Assembly (NCBI RefSeq): GCF_008040105.1
Contig: NZ_VRMG01000002.1
Location: 61,685-125,684 of the forward strand
Direction of reading: 5' to 3'
DNA from: Lacisediminihabitans profunda
GTDB lineage: Bacteria; Actinomycetota; Actinomycetes; Actinomycetales; Microbacteriaceae
Length of the DNA: 64,000 nt
Position numbers and translations under genes: made by a program. How positions within the stretch are numbered: the first letter of the stretch is position 1; every line of letters begins with the position of its first letter. The notes below the pieces were generated by a model. That model was not told the origin of the DNA. It saw nothing but the letters and a program-made list of their open reading frames with translations, and did not search any database. Positions 1 to 9,321 of this stretch are shown here, one piece after another.

Positions 1-606
1 ATGCTTGAACTTGTGCCCCGAGAGACCAACCACGACCCGGACCAGGAGTCCGTGGAGGAACCAGTCTCGAAAGAGAGCCTCCTGGCTCGAATCGCCGGCG
101 GCGACCAGGACGCGTTCAGCGCCCTGTACGACGAGATCTCGCCGAGAGTCTTCGGCCTGATTCGGCGGTTGCTCGTGGACTACTCCCAGTCCGAGGAGGT
201 CGCCCAGGAGGTGTTCCTCGAGATCTGGCAGTCGGCCTCCCGCTATGAACCGAGCAAGGGCGGCGCCGCCACGTGGATTCTCACGATGGCGCATCGACGT
301 GCCGTCGACCGCATCCGGGCGTCGCAGTCCAGCAGGGACCGCGACGTGAAGATCGGCGTCAGGGATTACGTGGCGGAGTACGACAATGTATCCGAAACGG
401 TCGAAGTGTCCATCGAACACGAGAGGGTGAAGGAGGCGATGACGCAATTGACAGAACTGCAGCGCCAGGCCGTCACCCTCGCGTACTACGGCGGCTACAG
501 CCACAGCGAAGTGGCGAAACTGCTGAGCGTGCCGATCGGCACGGTCAAGACTCGATTGCGCGACGGGATGATCCGCCTTCGGGATGAACTGGGGGTGGCG
601 TCGTGA
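1..606 (+). CDS. sigK: ECF sigma factor, SigK-like
   Basis: This 201-residue protein is an ECF-type RNA polymerase sigma factor. Region 2 lies at about residues 38-105 (helix around EEVAQEVFLEIW, then the ATWILTMAHRRAVDRIR segment). Region 4 lies at about 145-197, with a helix-turn-helix in SHSEVAKLLSVPIGTVKTRL. The next gene overlaps its stop by GTGA and encodes an RskA-like membrane anti-sigma factor, the usual SigK/RskA pairing. SigK-type factors bind this partner until it is degraded by proteolysis. The ATG is at the first base of the window, so an upstream start cannot be excluded. The exact SigK subgroup is inferred mainly from the partner. Confidence 0.88.
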   Translation: MLELVPRETNHDPDQESVEEPVSKESLLARIAGGDQDAFSALYDEISPRVFGLIRRLLVDYSQSEEVAQEVFLEIWQSASRYEPSKGGAATWILTMAHRRAVDRIRASQSSRDRDVKIGVRDYVAEYDNVSETVEVSIEHERVKEAMTQLTELQRQAVTLAYYGGYSHSEVAKLLSVPIGTVKTRLRDGMIRLRDELGVAS

Positions 607-1448
607 GCGATCGCAACGAACTGCACCTGCTTGCCGGCGCCTACGCGCTCGGCGCCCTCGACGACACCGATCGCGCGCGCTTCGAGGAGTACCTGCTGAC
701 CTCGGAGGAGGCGAGGACCGAAGTGGCCTCGCTCTCTGACACCGCGGTGATCCTCGGGCTGGCCTCCACCCCGGAGGCCCCGCCCGCCGGCCTCAAGGGC
801 CGCCTCATGGCGCAGATCGCGGTGACCCCGCAGCTCGCGCCTCCTGGCGGCACCGACGCGCCTGTTCCGACTGCGGTCCCCGGTGCCGACACCACCGCGG
901 CGCCCCTCGACAACGCCGAACCCAGTGCGGATGCCGCCCGCGCCATCCGCAAGTCCAGCGAGTCTCCGGCCCAGGCTAAGGCAACCGCGCGCTGGTACAC
1001 CCGGCCCGCGACAGTGCTCCTCGCTGCGGCCGCGGCGGTGGCGCTGTTCGTGGGGGGAAACCTTCTGGGGCTGGCCAACGCCAACGACGGGCAGCAGCTG
1101 GCGACGAAATTCGCCGAGTTGACCTCGGCGAGCGACGTGCAGCGCTCCGTCTCACCCGTTGCGGGCGGAGGCACGGCCACGCTCTTCTGGTCGCTGGACC
1201 TCGAGCGATCCGCCGTGGTCATCGACAAGCTTCCCGCCCTCCCGGCGGGCAAGACCTACCAGCTGTGGTACATCGACACGGCGGGTGCGAAGCCGGCCGG
1301 TACCTTCGACGCGGCCCGCTCGGGAAGCACCGTGCGGGTGCTCGACGGCGCGATCGTGAGCGGCGACACCGTCGGTATCACTGTCGAACCGAGCGGCGGC
1401 TCGAAGAAACCCACGACGAAGCCGATCGTCGCGATCCCGAGCGCGTAG
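603..1448 (+). CDS. rskA: Anti-sigma-K factor RskA-like membrane protein
   Basis: This 281-residue protein has an N-terminal anti-sigma domain (about residues 1-60, starting HLLAGAYALGALD) and a Pro/Ala-rich linker. One membrane helix follows at about 137-158, then an extracytoplasmic RskA C-terminal domain ending near VAIPSA. The GTG start overlaps the sigma-factor stop (GTGA), which implies translational coupling. Its expected role is to hold the adjacent sigma factor at the membrane and release it by regulated proteolysis. The C-terminal domain (FWSLDLERSAVVIDKLPALP, then YQLWYID) is typical of the RskA family. I did not see the cysteine pair described for mycobacterial SigK. Confidence 0.88.
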   Translation: MSDRNELHLLAGAYALGALDDTDRARFEEYLLTSEEARTEVASLSDTAVILGLASTPEAPPAGLKGRLMAQIAVTPQLAPPGGTDAPVPTAVPGADTTAAPLDNAEPSADAARAIRKSSESPAQAKATARWYTRPATVLLAAAAAVALFVGGNLLGLANANDGQQLATKFAELTSASDVQRSVSPVAGGGTATLFWSLDLERSAVVIDKLPALPAGKTYQLWYIDTAGAKPAGTFDAARSGSTVRVLDGAIVSGDTVGITVEPSGGSKKPTTKPIVAIPSA

Positions 1449-1474
1449 CGCAGTCCCGCGGTTCTGGCCCGAGG

Positions 1475-1579
1475 CGCGCTTCTCCGGAGGTTTCGGGTCG
1501 TGGGGTGCCGGCACGTGATGTGTTGCCCGTATCCGCGGGCTTCTCGGCTGCGTCTGGCGCGCAACCTCCGGAGAACGCG
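1475..1579. repeat. Intergenic inverted-repeat element, family A copy 1
   Basis: This 105-bp element is bounded by near-perfect inverted ends: CGCGCTTCTCCGGAGGTT on the left and AACCTCCGGAGAACGCG on the right. The interior is unrelated to any coding sequence. It lies between the convergent rskA and pstB genes. A near-identical copy follows 160 bp downstream. The ends share the core TTCTCCGGAG with the family B array at 18.6-19.3 kb, although the interiors differ. Confidence 0.9.
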
Positions 1580-1634
1580 GGTTGAGGGGTCCGCCGGGGG
1601 CGAGCTGCCGCGGCGGGCCCGAGGAGCCCCGGCG

Positions 1635-1740
1635 CGCGCTTCTCCGGAGGTTTCGGGTCGTGGGGTGCCGGCACGTGATGTGTTGCCCGTATCCGCGGGC
1701 TTCTCGGCCGCGTCTGGCGCGCAACCTCCGGAGAAACGCG
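1635..1740. repeat. Intergenic inverted-repeat element, family A copy 2
   Basis: This is a second copy (106 bp) of the element at 1475-1579, in the same orientation. It differs by one substitution near its middle (ggctgcg versus ggccgcg) and one extra A in the right arm. A 55-bp GC-rich spacer separates the two copies. Together they fill the whole 315-bp convergent gap between rskA and pstB, and I see no gene there. Confidence 0.9.
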
Positions 1741-1763
1741 GGTTGCGGGGTGAGAAGGGGCGA

Positions 1764-2543
1764 CTATCCGAACTTGCCGGAGACGTAGTCCTCGGTGGCC
1801 TGCACGCTCGGCTTCGAGAACATCGTGTTGGTGTCGTTGTACTCGATGAGCCGGCCCGGCTTGCCGGTGCCGGCGATGTTGAAGAACGCGGTGCGGTCGG
1901 AGACCCGGCTCGCCTGCTGCATGTTGTGGGTCACGATCACGATCGTGTACTCGAGCTTGAGCTCCTCGATGAGGTCCTCGATCGCCAGGGTCGAGATGGG
2001 GTCGAGCGCCGAGCACGGCTCGTCCATGAGCACGACGTCCGGCTGCACCGCGATCGCCCGCGCGATGCAGAGGCGCTGCTGCTGCCCGCCGGAAAGACCG
2101 GAACCCGGAAGGGCGAGGCGGTCCTTCACCTCGTTCCACAGGTTGGCGCTCTGCAGCGACTTCTCGACCAGGGCATCCGCATCGGTCTTGGAGATCTTGC
2201 GGTTGTTGAGCTTCACCCCGGCGAGCACGTTGTCGCGAATGGACATGGTGGGGAACGGGTTGGGGCGCTGAAAGACCATGCCCACCTGGCGGCGCACGAG
2301 CACGGGGTCGACGCCCGGTCCGTAGAGGTTGTTGCCGTCGATGAGCACCTCGCCCTCGACACGGGCCCCGGGGATCACCTCGTGCATGCGGTTGAGCGTG
2401 CGCAGGAAGGTGGACTTACCGCAGCCGCTCGGGCCGATGAAGGCGGTGACGGTACGGGGTTCGATCGTCAACGTGACGTCTTCCACGGCCTTGAACTTGC
2501 CGTAGTAGACGTTGAGATCGTTCACTTCAATGCGCTTGGACAC
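1764..2543 (-). CDS. pstB: Phosphate ABC transporter ATP-binding protein PstB
   Basis: This 259-residue ATPase powers high-affinity phosphate import. Walker A is GPSGCGKST (about residues 37-45), the signature is LSGGQQQR, and Walker B is [13 protein letters not shown], followed by the H-loop VTHNM. The DEPCSALDP form and the overall length are typical of PstB. It is the last gene of pstSCAB, 24 bp after pstA. The operon is expected to be under phosphate control through the Pho box upstream of pstS. Confidence 0.97.
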   Translation of the reverse strand: MSKRIEVNDLNVYYGKFKAVEDVTLTIEPRTVTAFIGPSGCGKSTFLRTLNRMHEVIPGARVEGEVLIDGNNLYGPGVDPVLVRRQVGMVFQRPNPFPTMSIRDNVLAGVKLNNRKISKTDADALVEKSLQSANLWNEVKDRLALPGSGLSGGQQQRLCIARAIAVQPDVVLMDEPCSALDPISTLAIEDLIEELKLEYTIVIVTHNMQQASRVSDRTAFFNIAGTGKPGRLIEYNDTNTMFSKPSVQATEDYVSGKFG

Positions 2544-2567
2544 GGGTTTCCTTCTATTGTGCGGCGC

Positions 2568-3656
2568 TCAGCGGCCGAGCTTGGGGGCGAAGATTCGGGC
2601 GATGAGGCGGGCGACGAGGTTCAGGGCCATGACGATGAGGATGAGGGTGAGCGCCCCGGCCCACGCCCGGTTGACGAAGTCCGACTGGTGGGCGCCCTGG
2701 TTGGAGTATTGCGTGTAGACGAGCACTGGGAGGGTCATCATCCGGTCGTGGACAAGATCGTAATTAACGCTATCGGTAAGGCCGGCGATGATGAGCAGCG
2801 GGGCGGTCTCGCCGATCACGCGGGCGATGGAGAGCATGACCCCGGTGGTGATTCCCGCGATCGAGGTGGGGATCACGATCTTGACGACGGTGAGCCACTT
2901 GGGCACGCCGAGCGCGTACGACGCCTCGCGGAGTTCGTTCGGCACGAGCTTGAGCATCTCCTCGGAGGAGCGCACCACCACGGGGATCATCAGCACCGCG
3001 AGGGCGATGGAGCCGCCCAAACCCGACCGGTAACCGACATTGCCGGTCACCAGAACGAAGAAGGCGTAGGCGAACAGGCCGGCGACGATCGACGGGATGC
3101 CGGTCATCACATCCACCATGAAGGTGATCACGCGGGCGAGGGTGCCGCGGCCGTACTCGACGAGGTAGATCGAGGTGAGCAGGCCGATCGGCACGGAGAT
3201 GAGCGCGGCGACCGCCGTGATCTCGAGGGTGCCGACGATCGCGTGCACGGCCCCGCCCTCTGCCCCGAGCACGTTGCGCATCGACTGGCTGAAGAACGAC
3301 GGCTGGATCATGCGGCCGAGTCCGTTGAGCAGCACGGTGTAGATGAGCGACACGAGCGGCAGCAGCGCGATGATGAACGCCGTCGTGACCAGCGAGGTCG
3401 CCAGGCGGTCCCTCGCCTGACGCACGCCCTCCACGAGGTAGGAGATCACGAAGACGAGGATGTCGAAGAGCACCGTGCCGAGGAACAGGGCGCCCACGAG
3501 GTTGTACTGCTTCGTGCCGCCAGCCATCTGCACGAGGCCGAAGACGAGGCCGAGGAGCAGCCAGCTGCCGCCGAGCACCATCCAGATGGTGCCCTTGGGC
3601 AGGCGACCGGTGGTGAGCGCGTTGGGCATGGGGCCGGCGGCGGTGGATACGGCCAT
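2568..3656 (-). CDS. pstA: Phosphate ABC transporter permease PstA
   Basis: This 362-residue inner-membrane permease pairs with PstC to form the phosphate channel. The start chosen is the ATG whose A overlaps the last base of the pstC stop (TAATG), giving an N-terminus MAVSTAAGPMPNAL. Several hydrophobic segments precede a permease core with the EAA-like motif EASYALGVPKWLTVVKIVIP. The N-terminal part carries extra membrane segments compared with the E. coli protein, as is common in actinobacterial PstA. Confidence 0.95.
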   Translation of the reverse strand: MAVSTAAGPMPNALTTGRLPKGTIWMVLGGSWLLLGLVFGLVQMAGGTKQYNLVGALFLGTVLFDILVFVISYLVEGVRQARDRLATSLVTTAFIIALLPLVSLIYTVLLNGLGRMIQPSFFSQSMRNVLGAEGGAVHAIVGTLEITAVAALISVPIGLLTSIYLVEYGRGTLARVITFMVDVMTGIPSIVAGLFAYAFFVLVTGNVGYRSGLGGSIALAVLMIPVVVRSSEEMLKLVPNELREASYALGVPKWLTVVKIVIPTSIAGITTGVMLSIARVIGETAPLLIIAGLTDSVNYDLVHDRMMTLPVLVYTQYSNQGAHQSDFVNRAWAGALTLILIVMALNLVARLIARIFAPKLGR

Positions 3657-4597
3657 TAGTTCGCTCCCGAGAATGCCTTGCGCCGATTGACCGCGATGCG
3701 GGCGATCGCGTTCACGATGAAGGTGATGACGAACAGCACGAGTCCGGAGGCGATGAGGGTGTTGATGCCGACGCCCGAGGCCTCGGGAAACTGCAGGGCG
3801 ATGTTCGCCGCAATGGTGTTGGGGTTCTGCGCGGTGAGCAGGAAGAAGTTGATCACGATCGCCGGCGAGAGCACCATGGCCACCGCGAGAGTCTCGCCGA
3901 GGGCTCGGCCGAGGCCCAGCATCGAGGCCGAGATGATGCCGGGGCGGGCGAAGGGCAGCACGGCCACGCGGATCATCTCCCACCGGGTGGCTCCGAGTGC
4001 GAGGGCGGCCTCCTCGTGCAGCACAGGGGTCTGCAGGAAGATCTCGCGGCAGACGGCGGTCATGATCGGCAGCACCATGACGGCGAGCACGATGGCCACG
4101 GTGAGCACGGTCTTTCCCGTGCCGGAGACCACGCCACCGAAGAGCGGGATCCAGCCGAGGTTCTCGTTGAGCCAGACGAAGAAGGGCTGGATGCCCTTGG
4201 CCAGCACGAGCACGCCCCAGAGGCCGAATACCACGGACGGCACCGCGGCGAGGAGGTCGATGACGTAGCCGAGGCCCTGCGAGAGCTTCCTCGGGGCGTA
4301 GTGCGAGATGAAGAGGGCGACACCGATGGAGATCGGAATGGCGATGACCAGGGCGATCGCCGCGGCCCAGACGGTGCCGAAGACGAGGGGCCAGACGTAG
4401 ACCCAGAAGTTGGGGGCCGCATTCGGCAGTGTGCCCGCCTTGGCGGTGATCGCCGGGATGCTCTGAACGATGAGGAAGATCGCGACGGCGGCGAGGAGAA
4501 CGAGGATGAGGGATCCGGCGAAGACCGTGCTGCTCGAAAACACTCGATCCCCAAGGCGAACCCTGGCCTTGATCGCTCCAGTTGTTGGGGTGGCCAT
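3656..4597 (-). CDS. pstC: Phosphate ABC transporter permease PstC
   Basis: This 313-residue permease has about six membrane helices and the cytoplasmic loop motif EEAALALGATRWEMIRVAVLP, which contacts PstB. I chose the ATG giving MATPTTGAIKARVRLGD because AGGAAG sits a few bases upstream; an in-frame start further upstream lacks such support. The gene overlaps pstA by one base and follows pstS by about 100 bp. It acts in the plasma membrane as half of the phosphate translocation channel. Confidence 0.95.
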   Translation of the reverse strand: MATPTTGAIKARVRLGDRVFSSSTVFAGSLILVLLAAVAIFLIVQSIPAITAKAGTLPNAAPNFWVYVWPLVFGTVWAAAIALVIAIPISIGVALFISHYAPRKLSQGLGYVIDLLAAVPSVVFGLWGVLVLAKGIQPFFVWLNENLGWIPLFGGVVSGTGKTVLTVAIVLAVMVLPIMTAVCREIFLQTPVLHEEAALALGATRWEMIRVAVLPFARPGIISASMLGLGRALGETLAVAMVLSPAIVINFFLLTAQNPNTIAANIALQFPEASGVGINTLIASGLVLFVITFIVNAIARIAVNRRKAFSGAN

Positions 4598-4697
4598 TCC
4601 TAGCTTCCTGACGTGCGAACGTCGTTCTTCGGGTGAAACGCGCAAACTCGGCCCAGGCTGCGAATTGCCGCCAGCCCGGGCCGAGTGTGCACGCGCG

Positions 4698-5810
4698 CTA
4701 CTTGATGGTAGCGATTGCCGCCGCAACCTTGGCTGCGAGATCCTTCGCGAGCGGCGAGGAACCGGCCTGCGTCGCCGCAGCGGCCTGGCCCTCGGCGCTG
4801 GCGACGTACGAGGCGTACGCCTTCACGAGGCTGCCCTTGGCCGCGTCGTCGTAGGTGTTGCAGACGATCAGGTAGCTCACGAGCACGAGCGGCCAGGCGT
4901 TCTTGTCGGTGTTCTTGCGGTCGATCGCGATGGCGAGGTCGTTGGTACCACGGCCGGTCGCCGCGGGGGACTTGGCAACCACGTCGGCAGCGCCGGCGGC
5001 GTTGATCTTGACGAACGAGTCGCCGACCTTGAGCTGCGCGATGCCGAGGCCGGTCGCGCCGGACTCGTCGATGTAGGCGATGCTGTTCGCGGCGCCCTTG
5101 ACGGCGTCGGCGACACCGGAGGTGCCCTTGGCGGCGTCACCCACGGCGTAGGGGAACGTCTGCGCGGCCGGCTTGTCCCACACGGTGGGGGCGTTGGCGC
5201 TCAGGTAGTCGGTGAAGTTCTGGGTGGTGCCCGAGTCATCCGAACGGTGCACGACGGTGATCGGCGCCGAGGGGAGCGTGGCTCCGGAGTTGAGCGACTT
5301 GATGGCCGCGTCATCCCACTTGGTGATGGCGCCCTTGAAAATACCGGCGATGGTCGCGGCGTCGAGCTTGAGGTCCTTGAGGCCGGCGACGTTGTACGCG
5401 ATCGCGATCGGGGAGATGTAGACGGGCAGGTCGATGGCCTTCGTGCCGCTCTTGCAGAGCGGCGACGGGGTGGCGATCTCGGTGTCCTTGAGCGCTGCAT
5501 CCGAGCCGGCGAAGTCCGCGGCGCCCGAGATGAAGTTGGTGCGACCGGCGCCGGAGCCCTGGGGGTCGTAGTTGATGGTGACCTTGGGGTTCGAGGTCTG
5601 GAAGCCGGCGATCCATGCGGTCTGTGCCGCGCCCTGCGCGGACGAGCCGATTCCGTTCAGCGTGCCGGAGAGCTTGCTCACCGGAGCGGCCGAGCCGGAG
5701 GTTGAGGGTGCTGCCTCGTTTGCTGCGCACGAGGAGAGGACGATGGTTGCCGCAATGGCAATGGCTGCGATGCTGCTCGCGCGTGTAACGATACGTCGAT
5801 TGACGTTCAC
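4698..5810 (-). CDS. pstS: Phosphate-binding lipoprotein PstS
   Basis: This 370-residue extracytoplasmic receptor captures phosphate for PstCAB. It has a lipoprotein signal with lipobox LSSC (modified Cys at about residue 28) and a low-complexity tether. The PBP-like fold has phosphate-loop segments such as GSSAQGAAQ and HRSDDSGTTQNFTDYL. The start is GTG (MNVNRRIVTR), with AAGGGA about 6 bases upstream. It is the first gene of the pst operon and follows a Pho box and a TATTCT -10 element. Confidence 0.96.
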   Translation of the reverse strand: MNVNRRIVTRASSIAAIAIAATIVLSSCAANEAAPSTSGSAAPVSKLSGTLNGIGSSAQGAAQTAWIAGFQTSNPKVTINYDPQGSGAGRTNFISGAADFAGSDAALKDTEIATPSPLCKSGTKAIDLPVYISPIAIAYNVAGLKDLKLDAATIAGIFKGAITKWDDAAIKSLNSGATLPSAPITVVHRSDDSGTTQNFTDYLSANAPTVWDKPAAQTFPYAVGDAAKGTSGVADAVKGAANSIAYIDESGATGLGIAQLKVGDSFVKINAAGAADVVAKSPAATGRGTNDLAIAIDRKNTDKNAWPLVLVSYLIVCNTYDDAAKGSLVKAYASYVASAEGQAAAATQAGSSPLAKDLAAKVAAAIATIK

Positions 5811-5870
5811 GGGGGTCCCTTCGGGAATTTCTTGATTACAGGAAGCGGGTCGGGTGCCGACCCCTCAGCG

Positions 5871-5925
5871 AGAATACAAAGCGCGGTTAACCGGTCACGC
5901 CCCAGAGGGTTAACAAAAGGTGAAC
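5871..5925 (-). promoter_or_regulatory. Pho box and promoter of pstSCAB
   Basis: Read on the minus strand, 5925-5904 gives two 11-bp units, GTTCACCTTTT then GTTAACCCTCT, matching the actinobacterial PHO-box heptamer GTTCACC. A further GTGACC and GGTTAACC lie just downstream (5903-5884). A -10-like TATTCT occupies 5876-5871. The arrangement fits activation of pstS by a phosphate-responsive OmpR-type regulator; RegX3, encoded in this window, is the obvious candidate. That assignment is inference. Confidence 0.82.
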
Positions 5926-5942
5926 AGGGCGTAAATTGCCGG

Positions 5943-6893
5943 TTAGAACACGGCTGGTCCGTGCGTTTCGACCGCCACGATGCCCCCGTCGGGCTGCTCG
6001 ACCGAAAGATGCAGAACGGTGAACTCGGAGGTCGCGAGCATGCCCGCCCGGCGCAATGGGGCGTCGAGCGGGGTGCCTGTGGCATCGGCGATCGCGTCGA
6101 TGATCTCGGGAAGCACCGGCCCGTGGCTGCACAGCACCACCGCCTCACGTCTCTGCAGGCGTTTGCGCACAACCTTGCGCACGCGGGAGGTGCCGTCCTC
6201 GTAGGCATCCTGGCTGATGCTCACCGAACGCTTCACGAGCAGACCGGTGAGGGCCGCCACGGGTTCGATCGTCGCGAGGCAGCGCACCGCGGTGCTGCTG
6301 ATGAGTTTCTTCGGGCCCCAGGCGGCGATCGCCGGGGCGACGCTCTCGGACTGCTCGAGCCCGCGGTGGAGAAGGGGCCGTGTCGAGTCCGGCCCGTCCC
6401 AGCTCGCGGGGGGCACCGCCTTGCCGTGCCGCAGCGCGATGATGGGAAAGGTGCGGGCGTTGCCGGCCGCGACCCGCTCGGCGAACCGGTCGAGCACATC
6501 CCGGTCCCGCTCGTAGCTCAGCACGTCGCGAGCGGAGTCGATCGACATCCAGTGCAGGGCGGCGATCTCGTCATTGGGGGCGAAGGTGGAGGCGGCGATC
6601 GTCTCCTCGCTCACCTCGGCCGACCAGTAGAAGACGGTCTTCTCCCGGCCTCCGGGCAGCGTGTACTCGATGGTGCCGAGGGGTGCACCGAGGGCGATCG
6701 AGAGGCCGGTCTCCTCCGCGATCTCGCGCACGGCGGTCTGGGGAGGCGTCTCGCCAGGGTCGACCTTGCCCTTGGGCAGGGAGATGTCCGCGCGTTCCTC
6801 GCGGTGCACGAGCAGGATGAGGGTCTCGCCGTCGACGATCCTCCAGCAGAGCGCGCCGGCGGCGTACACCCTCGAGGGGCCGAGCACGATCAC
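5943..6893 (-). CDS. mutT1: MutT1-like Nudix hydrolase with histidine phosphatase domain
   Basis: This 316-residue two-domain protein begins with a Nudix hydrolase. Its Nudix box runs from the G of KGKVDPGE through [10 protein letters not shown] histidine-phosphatase domain starts at about residue 160, with ALRHGKA and later CSHGPVLPE. This architecture matches mycobacterial MutT1, which hydrolyses 8-oxo-dGTP and diadenosine polyphosphates. The GTG start overlaps the ppk stop (GTGA). Proximity to ppk is also conserved in mycobacteria, linking nucleotide sanitation with polyphosphate metabolism. Confidence 0.9.
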   Translation of the reverse strand: MIVLGPSRVYAAGALCWRIVDGETLILLVHREERADISLPKGKVDPGETPPQTAVREIAEETGLSIALGAPLGTIEYTLPGGREKTVFYWSAEVSEETIAASTFAPNDEIAALHWMSIDSARDVLSYERDRDVLDRFAERVAAGNARTFPIIALRHGKAVPPASWDGPDSTRPLLHRGLEQSESVAPAIAAWGPKKLISSTAVRCLATIEPVAALTGLLVKRSVSISQDAYEDGTSRVRKVVRKRLQRREAVVLCSHGPVLPEIIDAIADATGTPLDAPLRRAGMLATSEFTVLHLSVEQPDGGIVAVETHGPAVF

Positions 6894-9064
6894 CGCACGA
6901 CACCGGATCGCTTGCGCGCTGAGATTCGTCGCATCAGAACATTCTGCATGTCTTCGAGCGGCTGGCCGTTCACGTCGTGGTGGTGACGGCTCCAGCTGCC
7001 GTCCCCGGCGAGTTCCCAGTGCGAGGTCGAATCCGAGAGCGCAAGCTCGAAGAGCTCGTCGATCTCCCGCAGGTGGTCGGCGCTGGTCAGCCGCACGAGC
7101 GCCTCCACCCGCCGGTCGAGGTTGCGGTGCATCATGTCCGCGCTGCCGATGTACACCTGCGGGTCGCCGTTGTTCACGAAGGAGAAGATGCGCGAGTGCT
7201 CCAGGTAACGGCCCAGGATCGACCGCACGATGATGTTCTCGCTGAGCCCCTCCACGCCGGGCTTGACCACGCAGATGCCGCGCACGACGAGCTCGACCGG
7301 CACGCCCGCCTGGCTCGCCCGGTATAGCGCATCGATGATCACTTCGTCCACTATCGAGTTGAGCTTGATCCGGATGCCGGACGGCAGCCCAGCCTGGGCG
7401 TTGACGGCCTCGGCGCGGATGCGTTTGAGCAGCCCGTTGCGCAGGTGCAGGGGTGCCACGAGGAGGCGCTTGAACTTCTTCTCGATGGCATAGCCCGACA
7501 GCTGGTTGAAGAGGCGGGTGAGGTCCTTGCCCACCGTGTTGCTCGCGGTGAGGAGCCCCAGGTCTTCGTAGATGCGGCTCGTCTTGGGGTTGTAGTTGCC
7601 CGTGCCGATGTGGCTGTAGTGCCGCAGCGATCCGCCCTCCTGGCGGATCACCAGGGCGAGCTTGCAGTGCGTCTTGAGCCCCACGAGCCCGTAGACCACG
7701 TGGACGCCGGCCTTCTCGAGCTTGCGGGCCCAGGAGATGTTGGCCGACTCGTCGAACCGCGCCTTGATCTCCACCAGGGCGAGCACCTGCTTGCCGGCCT
7801 CGGCCGCCTGGATGAGGGCCTCGACGATCGGGCTGTCTCCGGAGGTGCGGTAGAGGGTCTGCTTGATGGCGAGCACGTTCGGATCGGCCGCGGCCTGTTC
7901 GAGGAACGCCTGAACGCTCGTGGCGAAGGACTCGTACGGGTGGTGCAGCAGTATGTCCTGCCGCGCGATCGAGCCGAAGATGTCCGGCGGCGAGTTGGAC
8001 TCGAGCGGCATGAGGCTCACGCTGGTGGTGGGCACATGCCTGCGGTACTTCAGCCGCGGCCGGTCGATCTTGGTGAGCTCGAACAGCCCGCCGAGGTCCA
8101 GGGGAGCCGGCAGCCGGTAGACCTCGTGCTCGGTGATGTCGAGCTCCCGCACGAGCAGGCCGAGGGTGAGGTCGTCCATGTCGTCGGTTATCTCGAGCCG
8201 GATGGGCGGACCGAACCGGCGGCGCAGCAGCTCGCGCTCGAGGGTCTGGATGAGGTTCTCCGACTCGTCTTCCTCCACCTCGACATCCTCGTTGCGGGTG
8301 ACCCGGAACTCGTGGTGGTCGAACACCTCCATGCCGGGGAACAGGTCGCCGAGGTGATTGGAGATGAGGTCTTCGAGGGGGATGAAGCGCAGCAGTCCGG
8401 TCCCGTCATCCGGGAGCTGCACGAAGCGGGAGAGCATCGGCGGCACCTTGAGGCGGGCGAACTCCTCCTTGCCCGTCTTCGGGTTGCGCACCCGCACCGA
8501 GAGGTTGAGGGAGAGGCCGGAGATGTAGGGGAACGGATGCGCGGGGTCGACGGCGAGCGGCATCAGCACCGGGAAGATCTTGTTGGCGAAGATCTCGTCG
8601 AGCGATTCGCGGTCGGCCGGGCCGAGGTCCGCCCAGGTCTCGATGTGGATGCCGGCATCGTCGAGGTCGGGCTTGACCAGATCGCGAAAGGCGGCCGCGT
8701 GCCGGGCCTGAAGCTCGTGGGCGCGATCCTGGATCACGGCGAGCACCTCGGTCGGCGCGGTTCCCACGTTGGTGGGCACGGCCAGGCCGGTGAGGATGCG
8801 GCGCTTGAGGCCGGCGATGCGCACCATGAAGAACTCGTCGAGATTGCTCGCGAAGATGGCCAGGAAGTTGGCGCGCTCGAGGAGCGGCAGCTCCGGGTCT
8901 TCGGCGAGTTCGAGCACGCGCGTGTTGAAGGCGAGCCAGCTCAGCTCCCGGTCGAGATAGCGCTCGGGCGGCAGTGTCCCGTCGTCGACCCAGGTCGTGT
9001 CGTAGTCGTCGTCGAGGCTGTCCGTGGCCAGCCCGGCATCGCCAAGGTACGTCTCGCTATCCAT
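6890..9064 (-). CDS. ppk: Polyphosphate kinase PPK1
   Basis: This 724-residue enzyme makes polyphosphate from ATP reversibly. The N-domain contains [18 protein letters not shown]. The phospholipase-D-like catalytic domains include [14 protein letters not shown], with its HxK motif, and [22 protein letters not shown] chose the ATG giving MDSETYLGD, which follows GTGGGG; upstream in-frame starts would add 11 residues. It is translationally coupled to mutT1. No Pho box was seen immediately upstream; a family D inverted repeat lies between it and mshD. Confidence 0.96.
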   Translation of the reverse strand: MDSETYLGDAGLATDSLDDDYDTTWVDDGTLPPERYLDRELSWLAFNTRVLELAEDPELPLLERANFLAIFASNLDEFFMVRIAGLKRRILTGLAVPTNVGTAPTEVLAVIQDRAHELQARHAAAFRDLVKPDLDDAGIHIETWADLGPADRESLDEIFANKIFPVLMPLAVDPAHPFPYISGLSLNLSVRVRNPKTGKEEFARLKVPPMLSRFVQLPDDGTGLLRFIPLEDLISNHLGDLFPGMEVFDHHEFRVTRNEDVEVEEDESENLIQTLERELLRRRFGPPIRLEITDDMDDLTLGLLVRELDITEHEVYRLPAPLDLGGLFELTKIDRPRLKYRRHVPTTSVSLMPLESNSPPDIFGSIARQDILLHHPYESFATSVQAFLEQAAADPNVLAIKQTLYRTSGDSPIVEALIQAAEAGKQVLALVEIKARFDESANISWARKLEKAGVHVVYGLVGLKTHCKLALVIRQEGGSLRHYSHIGTGNYNPKTSRIYEDLGLLTASNTVGKDLTRLFNQLSGYAIEKKFKRLLVAPLHLRNGLLKRIRAEAVNAQAGLPSGIRIKLNSIVDEVIIDALYRASQAGVPVELVVRGICVVKPGVEGLSENIIVRSILGRYLEHSRIFSFVNNGDPQVYIGSADMMHRNLDRRVEALVRLTSADHLREIDELFELALSDSTSHWELAGDGSWSRHHHDVNGQPLEDMQNVLMRRISARKRSGVVR

Positions 9065-9148
9065 CCCCACATCATCCCACTCCCGCATTCCCGGCAATCG
9101 CGTGCCGCATTAACGCGGGGTAAACGCGCCCTCGCGCGCCTCCCCCTT

Positions 9149-9230
9149 CCGAAATCCATGCAATCGGAGGCGACACGCCGCTCAACAGTGGCTCCCACCG
9201 GGTGTTGCCCCAGAAATGCATGGATTTCGG
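9149..9230. repeat. Intergenic inverted-repeat element, family D copy 1
   Basis: This 82-bp element has perfect 14-bp inverted ends, CCGAAATCCATGCA and TGCATGGATTTCGG. A second 82-bp copy at 15013-15094 has the same ends and a partly conserved interior. It lies between mshD and ppk, both on the minus strand, and abuts a heptamer tandem repeat. It has no coding potential. Confidence 0.9.
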
Positions 9231-9231
9231 C

Positions 9232-9281
9232 ACAGGGCACAGGGCACTGGGCACAGGGCACAGGGCACAGGGCACAGGGCA
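9232..9281. repeat. Heptamer tandem repeat (GGGCACA)n
   Basis: Seven or so consecutive copies of GGGCACA, one of them GGGCACT, directly follow the family D element and decay into related GC-rich sequence to about 9300. It is noncoding and lies between mshD and ppk. Such tracts can vary in copy number by slippage. I see no regulatory signal in it. Confidence 0.88.
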
Positions 9282-9321
9282 GCGGGCACCGGGCGCCGGG
9301 GAAGCCGGAGCCGGGGCGGGG

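Noticed and set aside
1475..1740. Ordinary Rho-independent terminators for families A and B
   Set aside because: The arms are 90-100 bp apart with no U-run, and multiple copies are present. A simple terminator hairpin does not need this layout.
1500..3659. Very long plus-strand reading frame (719 codons) over the pst genes
   Set aside because: It is antisense to pstB and pstA, which have full conserved domains. Its translation is low-complexity and matches nothing. High GC creates such open frames on the opposite strand.
9231..9290. Heptamer repeat as an origin or DnaA-box cluster
   Set aside because: GGGCACA does not resemble DnaA boxes (TTATCCACA), and no replication genes are near.
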